DNA of 64,000 nucleotides from Chloroflexota bacterium (GCA_016213105.1 JACRBN010000026.1:620001-684000); one strand, 5' to 3'. Shown: positions 35,690 through 45,824, counted from the first letter of the stretch. Notes: generated from the letters alone by a model not told the origin. Program-made: numbers and translations.

Positions 35690-36068
35690 AGATTCTTAAC
35701 CACGAAGGGCACAAGAAAAAACGGGTCTCCCGTAATAAACGGGAAACCTTTTTAAAACACAAAGGACACAACGGTCACAAAGGAAAAACACAAGCCATCA
35801 AGGCTTTTTACCCCTTTGTGTACTCCCTGGCACCGCCCGCCAGGGCAGGTGTTGTGCCCTTTGTGGTGAGGCTCTTTCCCGTTAAAAACGGTAGAGCCGA
35901 AAAAACTTTGCGAATGAACGTTCCACGTTGCGGGGCAATCTTACGGGGAAAAGCGGGGCGTCAAGTGCGCTTTGGGTTGAGGGAAAAAATAACCACGAAG
36001 AAACGACCCTGGCACCGCCCGCCAGGGCAGGTGAGAGCGCGAAGACTCTTAAAAAATCTTCGCGCTCT
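35690..36068. repeat. Repeat-packed intergenic region
   Basis: The region 35427-36082 has no gene. It holds CCACGAAGG and CACAAAGG words with their inverted forms CCTTTGTG. Two identical 27-base direct copies (35825-35851 and 36007-36033) begin CCCTGGCACCGCCCGCCAGG. A perfect hairpin is formed by AGAGCGCGAAGA (36034-36045) with TCTTCGCGCTCT (36057-36068). Confidence 0.8.
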
Positions 36069-36082
36069 TAGTGGTCGAATCA

Positions 36083-37162
36083 TTACCTGCTTATCTCTGT
36101 TTCTGTCAAATAGATCTGGACTCTTTTATCTGTGTTTTGAATGATCCTGATAAAAAATGCCCAGTACTCGTCATGGGGAAGGTTCGCCGCATCAAACAAA
36201 AGACTGGAAACCACAGGGCTACGAACAATGATCACCTGACAAAAGGTGCTATCCCTGTCCTTGTCATAGCCCAGACAGCGTACTTTCATTAAATCAGGTG
36301 GTGGATCGATGTTGATGGCTGGAACATGAATGGGGGAATTTGTCGCCAAATCAATACTGTCTGGCATCTGCTCATAAACAGACAGACTTGCCAGATCAGT
36401 CTCCACCCAAACATGATGATCGATATCAGAGTTAGCAGTTACTCCGCTTTCATGATTGAAATACCGAGAGAAAATCGTTCTGGAATAACCGTCAGAGGCT
36501 GTAGGGTTATCCGGCCCCGAGACTCCTTGTTCAGAGGACTGAAACTCAAACGACCAGCCGCAGCCAAAATCCTCCGGGCGAAGGATGATTTTTTGTACAC
36601 CTTCTCCCCGTTCATCAAACCAGCGTTGGGATATATCTGGCAGGGTCGGAAGATAACAATATCCCAGGGCCTTTGCGATTTGATTCCCGGAAACTTGCAA
36701 GACAAAACTCAGGCCGATCACGAAAAGGAAAAGAGACGGCCCATACCAGGATGATATCTTATCCGGAAAATTGTTTTGCTGGCTGAATTTGGAAATTTCC
36801 TGGTCGGTTGTCCGCCAAAAATAGACCCCAAGAGCCAGACATAAAAATGAGGCAACGACATAGCCTCCCCAGGAATTGTTTAAAAAGTTACTCCAGGACA
36901 GATCCTCGGAATGTCCATGAGAGACCCAAAACACAAAGAAAACGATCAATGCCAAAAGAATGGCTGAAAACATGATCCTGGAAATGGTCTTTTGCCCCAT
37001 CCTGCGGCGGTTGAGCAGGAACAACACACCGCCCATGGTTATGACCAGCAACGGGGAAAAGAACGTTACGATTCCGACAGCGAGCAGGGACATCATAATG
37101 AAAAAAATAAGGGAACCTGTCCAAAATTCCTTTTGGGATTGTATTAAGGTGGGATCTTCCAT
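36083..37162 (-). CDS. Membrane protein of unknown function
   Basis: 359 aa from ATG 37162 with AGAGGG upstream. Four hydrophobic helices in the first 170 residues (two near 18-50, one near 65-85, one near 105-125, and one near 150-165 that may be the last). A soluble domain of about 190 residues follows, containing LRPEDFGCGWSFEF and several Cys. No family is recognised. Lower GC than its neighbours, and bordered by repeats on its 3' side. Confidence 0.7.
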   Translation of the reverse strand: MEDPTLIQSQKEFWTGSLIFFIMMSLLAVGIVTFFSPLLVITMGGVLFLLNRRRMGQKTISRIMFSAILLALIVFFVFWVSHGHSEDLSWSNFLNNSWGGYVVASFLCLALGVYFWRTTDQEISKFSQQNNFPDKISSWYGPSLFLFVIGLSFVLQVSGNQIAKALGYCYLPTLPDISQRWFDERGEGVQKIILRPEDFGCGWSFEFQSSEQGVSGPDNPTASDGYSRTIFSRYFNHESGVTANSDIDHHVWVETDLASLSVYEQMPDSIDLATNSPIHVPAINIDPPPDLMKVRCLGYDKDRDSTFCQVIIVRSPVVSSLLFDAANLPHDEYWAFFIRIIQNTDKRVQIYLTETEISR

Positions 37163-37225
37163 AGGGCCCTCTTTGATTTGGGTGAAATATGTAATAGTAT
37201 ACCTATTTTTCAGCCTGCCCATCAA

Positions 37226-37258
37226 AACAAAAAGGCGGCGCTCCCCCACAACGCCGCC
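37226..37258 (-). terminator. Intrinsic terminator of kbl
   Basis: Minus strand: GGCGGCG (37258-37252) and CGCCGCC (37240-37234), then TTTTTG and further T residues. Confidence 0.85.
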
Positions 37259-37286
37259 AAACTACTTGATTATGGATCACCCATGC

Positions 37287-37307
37287 AAGGGCGCGGGGAC
37301 CGCGCCC

Positions 37308-37310
<3 letters not shown>
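37287..37310. repeat. Palindrome overlapping the kbl stop codon
   Basis: GGGCGCGG (37289-37296) and CCGCGCCC (37300-37307). The kbl stop (TAG, 37310-37308) is formed by the edge of the element. Confidence 0.7.
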
Positions 37311-38492
<1,182 letters not shown>

Positions 38493-38541
38493 GGGGTCTC
38501 CTGATGGAAGAATTGACAAAATGATTATAGCCAAATGCACA

Positions 38542-38578
38542 AAGGCGACTGTCACCACTTGCCCGTGACAATCGCCTT
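38542..38578. terminator. Hairpin between the XPB-like gene and kbl
   Basis: AAGGCGACTGTCAC (38542-38555) pairs with GTGACAATCGCCTT (38565-38578) with one mismatch. The T-run lies on the plus side, so its effect on the minus-strand genes is unclear. Confidence 0.55.
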
Positions 38579-38590
38579 AAGTTTTTGCAT

Positions 38591-38668
38591 GTCATTGCGA
38601 GGAGGCCGTAGGCCGACGAAGCAATCCCCTCGTCATGTTGGAGATTGCTTCGCTCCGCTCACAATGAC
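38591..38668. repeat. Second copy of the CATTGCGAG composite palindrome
   Basis: Arms GTCATTGCGAG (38591-38601) and CTCACAATGAC (38658-38668); inner CGAAGCAATC (38617-38626) with GATTGCTTCG (38643-38652). The stop codon of the XPB-like gene (38661-38659) lies inside it. Confidence 0.85.
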
Positions 38669-40263
38669 ATATTCGTGGTTTCATCCTCCGCCAGCAGCCC
38701 CAATTCGGTCAGCGCCGCCAGCACCTTGGATTGCGCTCCGCTTTTGACCACCACCGTGGTGGGCCCCAGGCTCTCGCCCAGGAAGCGGACCGCCCGGGTC
38801 TTGCGCAGTTCCTCCAGAAGTTCGGGGCGGCTGACCCTTAAAACGACCTGGCTCTGCATGCGCGCCTCGGTGCCGTTGGCCTCCCAGCGTTTGAGGGTCT
38901 TCACCAACTGTGGCGGGACTCCCGCTTCCGAGTACTTCACCAGCAACGACAGCAGGTGCTCCACCTTGAGTCCCTGCTCCCCGGCCCGGGTCAGCGACGA
39001 GGCCGTGATGCGATAGGGATATTCATCGGGCTTTTCGTCCTCCCACTCGCAGAAGCGCGCGATCTGGTAACGCGCCGCCCGCGAGAAGGTGCGCGGCACC
39101 AGCAGGCGGCCATTCGAGGAGATGCCGATCTTTCCCTTTTCCTCTTTCCGTTCCCCCAACGTCGCCAGCCGAAAGGCCGTGACCGGGCCGCCGCTTTCCG
39201 TGCCTGCCAGGTCGGCCAGGCCCAGCCAGTGCAGCACGTCGATGAAGTAGCGGATGAGCGCGCCATCCACCTCGTCCCAGTGGCTGAAGCCGCGCAGATA
39301 GGCGCCGTCCGCTTTGCGTTTGATGAACCACGAGTCATAGTCCCCGGCGGGACGCTGGAAATCGGGATATTTTTCCTTCACCGCGCGCACGAAAGCGGAC
39401 AAGCTCCACCACTTGCCCGCAGGCGCGGCCTCGATCAGGTTCATCAGGAACTCGCGGGTTTCCTGCGGCGGATTGCTCCACTCGCCCTCGCAGGCCAGGC
39501 TGGGAACCTGGCGCAATTCATTGAAGGAGTCGCTTGTGAGCCAGGCATCGGTCAGCTTCTTGAAGGCCTCGGCGCGCGGGGCTTCGAGGAATTTCCGCAC
39601 CGACTCAGCCTGTGGCGCATTGCCCTTGACGAGTCCCGCGGCGGACAACAGTTCGCGCAAACGCTGAGACTGGACGTCCGAAGGCTCATCCTTGCGTCCC
39701 ATGCGCAGGGCGGCCAGCAGGCTGGTGGCATCGTCGAGGATGCGGTCGGAGGCGGGGATTTCGATTCCGCGCTCCCCGGGCGAGGCGGGACGCCCCAACG
39801 GTTCAGCGGCGGCAATCGGGGCAGCCTGGAGCGTGTCCAGGATCAGGGGCAGCAGGTCTTCGGGGATGTAGGCAAATTCCAGGGGGCCCTTGTCGGTGTC
39901 GAAGAAGGCGCGCGCCAGCAGGGCGCGGTAGAACAGACTCTCGGCCGGGGAGGCGGGTTTGAGGTGCGGCTTCTCGCGGTCGCGGCGGCCGGGTCCCATG
40001 TCGCGGATGTCGCCAAATCGGCGGGAGAACTCGGCCCAGGGCAGGCGCCCGGCGTTCGCGGTCATGGCCGTGAGCGCGGCGCGCGATTCAGCGGAGAGCG
40101 AGTCGAGGACTTCGGCGACCAGCTGCGGGTCCAGCAGTGAAGCGGCCAGTTCCTCCGCGGCGGGGTCGGCTTCGTTCGAATCCAGTTCGAGTCCCCACAG
40201 CCCCGCGACGATGCGCAGGTGGCCGAGGTCATGTTTTTGAAGGGAGGCGAGGAGGTCAGGCAT
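38659..40263 (-). CDS. XPB/Ssl2 helicase N-terminal-like protein without helicase core
   Basis: 534 aa from ATG 40263. The N-terminal 80 residues are helical (LLASLQKHDLGHLRIVAGLW). The C-terminal third (ISSNGRLLVPRTFSRAARYQIARFCEW, read as separate strands) matches the Helicase_C_3 / XPB N-terminal region found in bacterial and archaeal XPB loci. No Walker motifs, so not itself a helicase; no XPB helicase is adjacent. It probably recognises damaged DNA or acts as an accessory factor. The last residues TNMSL are encoded by a palindromic repeat, so the native C-terminus may have been altered. Confidence 0.75.
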   Translation of the reverse strand: MPDLLASLQKHDLGHLRIVAGLWGLELDSNEADPAAEELAASLLDPQLVAEVLDSLSAESRAALTAMTANAGRLPWAEFSRRFGDIRDMGPGRRDREKPHLKPASPAESLFYRALLARAFFDTDKGPLEFAYIPEDLLPLILDTLQAAPIAAAEPLGRPASPGERGIEIPASDRILDDATSLLAALRMGRKDEPSDVQSQRLRELLSAAGLVKGNAPQAESVRKFLEAPRAEAFKKLTDAWLTSDSFNELRQVPSLACEGEWSNPPQETREFLMNLIEAAPAGKWWSLSAFVRAVKEKYPDFQRPAGDYDSWFIKRKADGAYLRGFSHWDEVDGALIRYFIDVLHWLGLADLAGTESGGPVTAFRLATLGERKEEKGKIGISSNGRLLVPRTFSRAARYQIARFCEWEDEKPDEYPYRITASSLTRAGEQGLKVEHLLSLLVKYSEAGVPPQLVKTLKRWEANGTEARMQSQVVLRVSRPELLEELRKTRAVRFLGESLGPTTVVVKSGAQSKVLAALTELGLLAEDETTNMSL

Positions 40264-40330
40264 GGCGGAATCAAAAAGGTTGGTCGGTCGAATTGTAACC
40301 GTCCAACCTTCAATCTGCAACTTTCGATCC

Positions 40331-41251
40331 TTATCCCTTGACGACCTTGAGCGCGTTGGGCATCACTTCGAAGCCGACCTGGCGCAGGTTGCTGCCGAAG
40401 CTGGTCAGGATCTCGCCGTCGGCGTGGATGTACAGCGGGCGGTCGGAGGTCAGGCTGAATTTTTGGCAGGCGCCCATGCGGATGTCGTTTGTGAAGCGGC
40501 GGTGGGTGCCGTTCATGAATTCGGGGATCAGGCGGAACATCTTGAGGCGCGAGACTTTTCGGACGGTGAGGAATTCGAGCAGGCCGTCGGTCATGCTCGA
40601 ATCGGGGGAAAGCATAAAGCCGCCGCCTTCGCGCCCGCCGTTGCACAGGGTGGTCATCAGGACTTCATCCTCCCATTTTTCCTGGTCGGTTTCGATCTGC
40701 ACATGCGCGGGATCGTGATTCAGAAGGATGGTCTGGATGACGGCGGTCAGGTACATCAGGAAGCCGCGCACGATGGGCAGTTTGTGCGAGCGAATGGTGA
40801 CCACGGCATCGAAACCCATGCCGAGCGTGTTGTCGAAATATTCCCGTCGGCCGTGTTCGTCGGTCAGCAGCCCCAGGTCGACCGTGGAGGCTTCCCCGCG
40901 CAGGGCGTGGGCCAGGGCATGGTCGGCTTTTTGAGGCACGCGGATGGCGTGGGCGAAGTCGTTGCCCGAGCCGACGGGCACCACACCCAGGACGGGCCGA
41001 CGCTCCGGGGGAATCTGCATCAAGCCGTTGACGACCTCGTGGACGGTGCCATCGCCGCCCATGGCGATCACCAGGTCATAGCCCTGTTCGCCCGCCTGCC
41101 TGGCCAGTTCGACGGCGTGGCCCGGATAGACCGTTCCGCTCCAGTCTGTGTTGCCGTGCTCGACGGCGATGGTGCGCAGGTCGCGCGCCACCTGCCAGGC
41201 ATGGCCCATATCGGCCATGGGATTCAAAATGATCTTGACTCGGTTGGACAT
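40331..41251 (-). CDS. Diacylglycerol/lipid kinase family protein
   Basis: 306 aa. N-terminal nucleotide-binding domain with NPMADMG and the signature AMGGDGTVHEVVNGL, then VGSGNDFAHAI, typical of the DagK/YegS/sphingosine-kinase family. The C-terminal half is the beta-sandwich lipid-binding domain (LYIHADGEIL near the end). It phosphorylates a lipid such as diacylglycerol at the membrane face. It precedes the XPB-like gene on the same strand by 67 bases, which is probably not functionally significant. Confidence 0.9.
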   Translation of the reverse strand: MSNRVKIILNPMADMGHAWQVARDLRTIAVEHGNTDWSGTVYPGHAVELARQAGEQGYDLVIAMGGDGTVHEVVNGLMQIPPERRPVLGVVPVGSGNDFAHAIRVPQKADHALAHALRGEASTVDLGLLTDEHGRREYFDNTLGMGFDAVVTIRSHKLPIVRGFLMYLTAVIQTILLNHDPAHVQIETDQEKWEDEVLMTTLCNGGREGGGFMLSPDSSMTDGLLEFLTVRKVSRLKMFRLIPEFMNGTHRRFTNDIRMGACQKFSLTSDRPLYIHADGEILTSFGSNLRQVGFEVMPNALKVVKG

Positions 41252-41319
41252 GGGACAACTCCTCGGTGGTTTGAAACGTTATAACCCCCAAACCGGGAAT
41301 GCGTGTCTGTCGGGCGGGC

Positions 41320-42570
41320 TTATTTTATTTTTGGCGCGGACAGCGGGCCGGTGAATCCGTGCGCGACCAGGAAGGAGCCGCGTTCGTGTTTCTTGGCGCG
41401 GTACAGGGCCTCGTCGGCGGCGCGCAGCAGGTCGGCTCCGCTCATGGCGTGGATGGGGTACATGGCGATCCCGCCCGAGACGCCCAGCTTGATTTTGCGG
41501 TCGTCGGGCATGCGGTGTTGGAACTGGTTGATCCTCTCCAGGATTTTTTCCGTGACGAGGCGCGCGGCGGGCAGGTCGGTATGCACGAGGATGAGGGTCA
41601 ATTCGTCGCCGCCGTAGCGGGCCAGAAAATCGGTGGAGCGCATCCCCGTGGCCAGGTAGTTGAAAATGGCGCGCAGCACCTGGTCGCCGATGGTATGCCC
41701 GTAGGTGTCGTTGACTTCCTTGAAGCCGTCTAGGTCCATCATGATGACCGAGAAGGGATAGCCATCGCGGCGCGCGGCCAGCACTTCCTTCTCCAGGCGC
41801 TCGTCCAGCGCGCGGCGGTTGGGCAGGCCCGTCACCGTGTCGCTGTAGGCCTGCCTGCTGACGATTTGGTGCAGGCTGGCGTTCGAGATGGCCACCGCGG
41901 CCTGGTCGGCCAGCAGCCCCAGCAGGCGCAGTTCGGACGGGGAGAATTTTCCCTCCACGCTGCGCGAGAGGTTCATCACGCCCACCACGTTGCGGTCGAT
42001 CATCAAGGGGATGCCAATGATCGAGCCTGCTTTTTTATACTGTACTTCGCTGAAAAAAATGTGGTTGAGCATGTCATCGATCTGGATGATCTCGCCGCTG
42101 TGCGCCACCGTGTTGGTGAGACCATTCCTGCGCGGGGGCATGTATGGAGTATTGCGCGCGCCATCCTGGTCGAGCGCCGCCCCAAATTCGAGCTTGCCAT
42201 CGTTGTAGAGGAAGATGTTGACGGTCAGCGCATACCGCACCAGGCGGATGGCCTCCGATGCGACGGCGGCCAGGACGGTTTGCAGGTCGAGGCTGGAGGT
42301 CAGGTTCAGGCTGAGCTTCTTCAGCGCATCCAGTTCGTCGGCCTGCTGCTTGAGCAACGCCAATAAGGCGTGACTGGCGGAATAGCCGTCCGCCTTGATC
42401 ACGCCTGTATTTTTATGCAGTGCGTTGATGGGCAAAGGCTGGGATGCCTCTGACATGGTGTTGATCAATGCAAGCAATTCCTGCCGCTCCGCCGGGGAGA
42501 GACGTCCATCCTCCATCACGATGCGGCGGGCTTGCGCCAATACCTCTGCCCGATGATTTGTTGTTTCCAT
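41320..42570 (-). CDS. GAF-GGDEF diguanylate cyclase
   Basis: 416 aa, no membrane segment. A short N-terminal helical region (1-75) precedes a GAF sensor domain (about 90-235, LQTVLAAVASEAIRLV to LLADQAAVAISNA). The GGDEF domain follows: DTVTGLPNRRALDE, MMDLDGFKEVNDTYGH, and the active site RYGGDEL. The last residue of GGDEF is Leu here; GGDEL is a mild variant that usually stays active. The inhibitory RxxD site (RSTD) five residues upstream is intact. It makes cyclic di-GMP in response to a small ligand or redox signal. Confidence 0.88.
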   Translation of the reverse strand: METTNHRAEVLAQARRIVMEDGRLSPAERQELLALINTMSEASQPLPINALHKNTGVIKADGYSASHALLALLKQQADELDALKKLSLNLTSSLDLQTVLAAVASEAIRLVRYALTVNIFLYNDGKLEFGAALDQDGARNTPYMPPRRNGLTNTVAHSGEIIQIDDMLNHIFFSEVQYKKAGSIIGIPLMIDRNVVGVMNLSRSVEGKFSPSELRLLGLLADQAAVAISNASLHQIVSRQAYSDTVTGLPNRRALDERLEKEVLAARRDGYPFSVIMMDLDGFKEVNDTYGHTIGDQVLRAIFNYLATGMRSTDFLARYGGDELTLILVHTDLPAARLVTEKILERINQFQHRMPDDRKIKLGVSGGIAMYPIHAMSGADLLRAADEALYRAKKHERGSFLVAHGFTGPLSAPKIK

Positions 42571-42742
42571 GCTGTTTCCAGAATCAGTTCACTTGGTGGG
42601 TAGAGAATAGTGAATAAATGCATACAGCGCAATCGCTCGGTAGTCTCAATTAGATAAACTTGGTAGACAATGCTATTATAAATCCGATGAGAAAAAAAGG
42701 ATTGTGTTAAAATGAACATATTCCATTTCAACGGAGTACCTC

Positions 42743-43528
42743 GTGTCTGACTCACCAAAGCCTGCCCCCGCCACCCCGCTCCAACCCCGCCGACGGGCGA
42801 TTCTGATTGGCGCATCCCAGGGGGTTGGCGCGGCTCTTGCTCGAAAACTGGCCAGGGAGGGCTATGTGCTGGCCCTGCTCGACCGCAACGCGGAACTATT
42901 GAACAAAGTGTGTGTGGGGATCAGCGCGGATGGCCTGAGCGCCACCCCATACCCTCATGACGTAACAGACTACGAAGCGGTTCCTGCGCTCCTGCGCCGC
43001 ATCGTGGCCGATCTGGGCGGCCTGGACCTGTTCGTGTACGTGGCGGGCGTGATCCATTTCCCCGCCCTGGATGAGTATAACTTCGAACAGGACCGCAAGA
43101 TGGTCGAGGTCAACCTGCTGGGCGCGATGGCCTGGATGAGCCAGATCGCCCCGATGTTCCAGAACGCGAAGAGCGGACAGATCGTGGGCATCTCGTCGGT
43201 GGCGGGCGACCGCGGCCGCATCGGCAACCCGGGTTACAACACCTCCAAGGCGGGACTCAGCACCTACCTCGAAGCGCTGCGCAACCGCCTGTCGCGCCAC
43301 GGGGTCAACGTTATCACCATCAAGCCAGGCATGGTCAAGACGGGGATGCTGTCCCTGCCCGGCGCGCCGCGTCCCATGTTTGCCGTCACGCCCGAGCGGG
43401 CCGCGGACGAGATCGCGCATGCCATTCGCAGGCGCAGCCAGGTCGTGTATGTCTCAGGTTTATGGCGGCTGATCATGCTGGTCATACGCCACATCCCATC
43501 GGTGATCTTCCGCCGCATGAAATTCTAA
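42743..43528 (+). CDS. dprE2: DprE2-like short-chain dehydrogenase
   Basis: 261 aa from GTG 42743, which has GGAG 7 bases upstream. SDR signatures are GASQGVG (23-29) for NAD(P), the catalytic Ser in GISSVAGDRG, and YNTSK. The C-terminus LVIRHIPSVIFRRMKF closely matches the RHIPRSIFRK ending of mycobacterial DprE2, and the length fits (254 aa). DprE2 reduces the 2-keto sugar made by DprE1 to yield decaprenylphosphoryl-arabinose. The next gene is a DprE1 homologue, which supports the call. The lipid carrier here need not be decaprenyl. Confidence 0.75.
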   Translation: MSDSPKPAPATPLQPRRRAILIGASQGVGAALARKLAREGYVLALLDRNAELLNKVCVGISADGLSATPYPHDVTDYEAVPALLRRIVADLGGLDLFVYVAGVIHFPALDEYNFEQDRKMVEVNLLGAMAWMSQIAPMFQNAKSGQIVGISSVAGDRGRIGNPGYNTSKAGLSTYLEALRNRLSRHGVNVITIKPGMVKTGMLSLPGAPRPMFAVTPERAADEIAHAIRRRSQVVYVSGLWRLIMLVIRHIPSVIFRRMKF

Positions 43529-43532
43529 AAAT

Positions 43533-43571
43533 AGACCCTAAGGGTTTCCAAAACCCTTAGGGTCTTATTTA
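43533..43571 (+). terminator. Intrinsic terminator after the DprE2-like gene
   Basis: AGACCCTAAGGGTTT (43533-43547) pairs perfectly with AAACCCTTAGGGTCT (43551-43565), loop CCA, then T-rich sequence. It separates the two Dpr-like genes and may reduce read-through. Confidence 0.85.
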
Positions 43572-43599
43572 AAAAAAGCAAAGAAGAAAAAAATTTAAA

Positions 43600-44982
43600 A
43601 TGAACAACACATTCACCCAGCTCGAAAACTTTGGGCATTCGCTCAAGACTGCCTGCTATCGCCTCCAACCCAGGAGCGTCGACGAAATCCACGAAGCGTT
43701 CCAACTTGCCAAGCAGCAGGGACTGACCGTCACTGCACGCGGCGCGGGACGCAGTTACAACGATGCCTCGCTCAACGGCGGCGGGATCGTGCTCGACCTG
43801 ACCGGGATGAACCAGATCCTCGAATGGGAGCCCGCCACGGGCATCGTCCGCGGCGAGCCAGGGGTCACGCTCAGCCAGTTGTGGCAGAAGGTCCTGCCCG
43901 ACGGCTGGTGGCCGCCCGTCGTCTCGGGCACCATGACCACCACCCTGGGCGGCTGCCTGGGGGCCAACATCCACGGCAAGAATAATTTCAAAATGGGCAC
44001 CATCGGCGAACACGTGATCGAGTTCACCGCGCTGCTGCCCACGGGCGCGGAAGTGACCTGCTCGCCGCAAAAGAACGCCGACCTGTTCTACTCGATGATT
44101 GGCGGCTATGGCATGCTGGGCATCTTCACCTCGGTCACGATGAAGATGAAAAAGATCGAGTCGGGCCTGCTCGAAGTCCACGCCTGGCCGACGCGCACGC
44201 TCAAGGAGCAATTGCAATCCCTGGAAGACGGCGCGCCCAATTACGATTACATCGTGGGCTGGCTGGATACGATCACCATCGGCCACGGCCAGATCCATGC
44301 CGCCAATTACCTGCACGGCAAGGAAGATCCCGAGCCGCAGAAGACCATCCAGCTTGCCTATCAGAACCTGCCCAGCCGCCTGTTCGGTGTCATGCCCAAA
44401 TCGATGCTGCATTATTTCATGACACCCTTCATGAACAACCTGGGCGCCTGGGGCATCAACACGGGCAAGTACATCACCAGTTTGCGCAAACACACCTTCC
44501 GCCAACCTCACGCGGCCTTCCACTTTTTGCTGGATTACGTTCCGCTGTGGGAATTGTCCTACGGGCGCAGTGGTCTCATCCAATACCAGTCCTTCCTGCC
44601 GAAGGAGACCGCCCTGCAAGCGTGGACCGAGATCCTGTCCATTGCCAAGCGGCAGGGCCTGCCCTCGTACCTCGGCGTGACCAAACGTCACCGCCCCGAC
44701 AAGTTCCTGCTGACCCACGCCGTGGACGGGTTCTCGCTGGCGATGGATTTCAAGGTCACGGACGGCAGCCGCGCGCGCATGTCCGCGATGCTGCAGGAGT
44801 TCGATCAGATCGTGCTGGCTAACGGCGGACGCTTCTACTTCGCCAAGAACAGCGAAACCTCCGCGGCCACCGCGCGGCAATTCTATGGCGAAGAGACCGT
44901 GGAGAAGTTCAGGAAATTGAAGAAGCGCTGCGACCCGAACGGGTTGTTGGAATCCGATCTGTATCGCAGGATTTTCGAATAA
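43600..44982 (+). CDS. dprE1: DprE1-like FAD-linked oxidase
   Basis: 460 aa (mycobacterial DprE1: 461). VAO-type FAD domain: TARGAGRSYNDASLN binds the cofactor, and GANIHGKNNF with H125 corresponds to the IHGKNHH region (H132) of DprE1. The C-terminal end (RFYFAKNSE, then CDPNGLLESDLYRRIF) also follows DprE1. It would oxidise the 2'-OH of a polyprenyl-phosphoryl ribose. No UbiA-type phosphoribosyltransferase is seen in the window. Alternatives are other FAD sugar oxidases such as alditol oxidase. Confidence 0.8.
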   Translation: MNNTFTQLENFGHSLKTACYRLQPRSVDEIHEAFQLAKQQGLTVTARGAGRSYNDASLNGGGIVLDLTGMNQILEWEPATGIVRGEPGVTLSQLWQKVLPDGWWPPVVSGTMTTTLGGCLGANIHGKNNFKMGTIGEHVIEFTALLPTGAEVTCSPQKNADLFYSMIGGYGMLGIFTSVTMKMKKIESGLLEVHAWPTRTLKEQLQSLEDGAPNYDYIVGWLDTITIGHGQIHAANYLHGKEDPEPQKTIQLAYQNLPSRLFGVMPKSMLHYFMTPFMNNLGAWGINTGKYITSLRKHTFRQPHAAFHFLLDYVPLWELSYGRSGLIQYQSFLPKETALQAWTEILSIAKRQGLPSYLGVTKRHRPDKFLLTHAVDGFSLAMDFKVTDGSRARMSAMLQEFDQIVLANGGRFYFAKNSETSAATARQFYGEETVEKFRKLKKRCDPNGLLESDLYRRIFE

Positions 44983-45035
44983 CAAACGTCGGGGCGGGGT
45001 CATCCCGCCCCGACAATTTATATGGATTTATCGGT

Positions 45036-45782
45036 ATGAAATTGGACGTCATCGACCTGGGCTTGATCGAATACGAAACTGCCTGGAAATTGCAGGATGA
45101 ATACGCGGCGGACATTGCCCTCGGCAATCGTCCGCCGACGTTGCTGCTGCTGGAGCATCCGCACACGTTCACGTTTGGACGCAGGGGCCAGGCGGAGAAT
45201 CTGCTGTGGGATGAAGAGGAATTGAAGCGGCGCGGCGTATCCGTCCACTGGGTGGATCGCGGCGGCGACGTGACCTATCACGGGCCAGGGCAGTTGGTGG
45301 GATATCCGCTGATTCCGCTGGGCTCGATCAGACCTGACAGGTCTCCCGCGGAGTCTTCAAGCCTTGAAGAGGATTCCGAAAAACCTGTCAGGTCTGTGGA
45401 CTATGTCGGTTACGTGCGCAAACTGGAGGGGACGCTCATCGCGGCGCTGGCGCGTCTGGGCGTGGGAGCAGGCCAACGTCCAGGCAAGACGGGGGTGTGG
45501 ATCCAGGCGGATGCGTATTCACGTTGTCCACGCTGTCGACCTGAGGATCGTGAGAAACCCGCCAAGCTGGCGGCTATCGGCGTCAAGGTGGATGCGCGCG
45601 GCGTGACCCGCCACGGCTTCGCGCTGAGTGTCAATCCCGACATGACCTATTGGGACGGCATCATCGCCTGCGGGCTGGCGGGCGAGCCCGTCGTCTCACT
45701 GGAGGATTTGCTTTCTCCGCTGCCCTCGATGGAGCGTGTGAAGCAGGAAGTCATCCACGCGTTTATGGAAGTGTTCACATAA
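45036..45782 (+). CDS. lipB: Lipoyl(octanoyl) transferase LipB with an in-frame repeat insertion
   Basis: 248 aa. LipB motifs: LLLLEHPHTFTFGRRG, the acyl pocket RGGDVTYHGPGQLVGYP, catalytic K177 (AKLAAIGVKV) and C212 (IIACGLAGE). It moves octanoate from acyl-carrier protein to lipoyl domains. Residues about 99-120 between GYPLIPL and VDYVGYVRKLE are a Ser/Glu-rich insert coded exactly by a palindromic repeat (45330-45395). A second small insert near 161-174 holds CPRC. Both fall in variable loops, so activity is probably kept. A bidirectional terminator follows. Confidence 0.92.
   Translation: MKLDVIDLGLIEYETAWKLQDEYAADIALGNRPPTLLLLEHPHTFTFGRRGQAENLLWDEEELKRRGVSVHWVDRGGDVTYHGPGQLVGYPLIPLGSIRPDRSPAESSSLEEDSEKPVRSVDYVGYVRKLEGTLIAALARLGVGAGQRPGKTGVWIQADAYSRCPRCRPEDREKPAKLAAIGVKVDARGVTRHGFALSVNPDMTYWDGIIACGLAGEPVVSLEDLLSPLPSMERVKQEVIHAFMEVFT
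45330..45395. repeat. Palindromic repeat inside lipB
   Basis: AGACCTGACAGGT (45330-45342) and ACCTGTCAGGTCT (45383-45395) are perfect inverted arms. Inside, TCTTCAAG (45354-45361) and CTTGAAGA (45363-45370) form a second hairpin. The element is 66 bases, a multiple of three, so the frame is kept. Confidence 0.85.
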
Positions 45783-45817
45783 AAAGAAGGTCGCGTTGCA
45801 AGCGCGACCTTCTTTTT
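45781..45817. terminator. Bidirectional terminator
   Basis: AAAAAGAAGGTCGCG (45781-45795) pairs perfectly with CGCGACCTTCTTTTT (45803-45817), with A and T runs on either side. It serves lipB and the convergent operon end. Confidence 0.92.
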
Positions 45818-45824
45818 ATGGTGT

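Noticed and set aside
35661-35771. 78-aa frame 35535-35771 as a real gene
   Set aside because: Only the middle resembles GyrA; the ends run into repeat DNA, so a fragment is the better reading.
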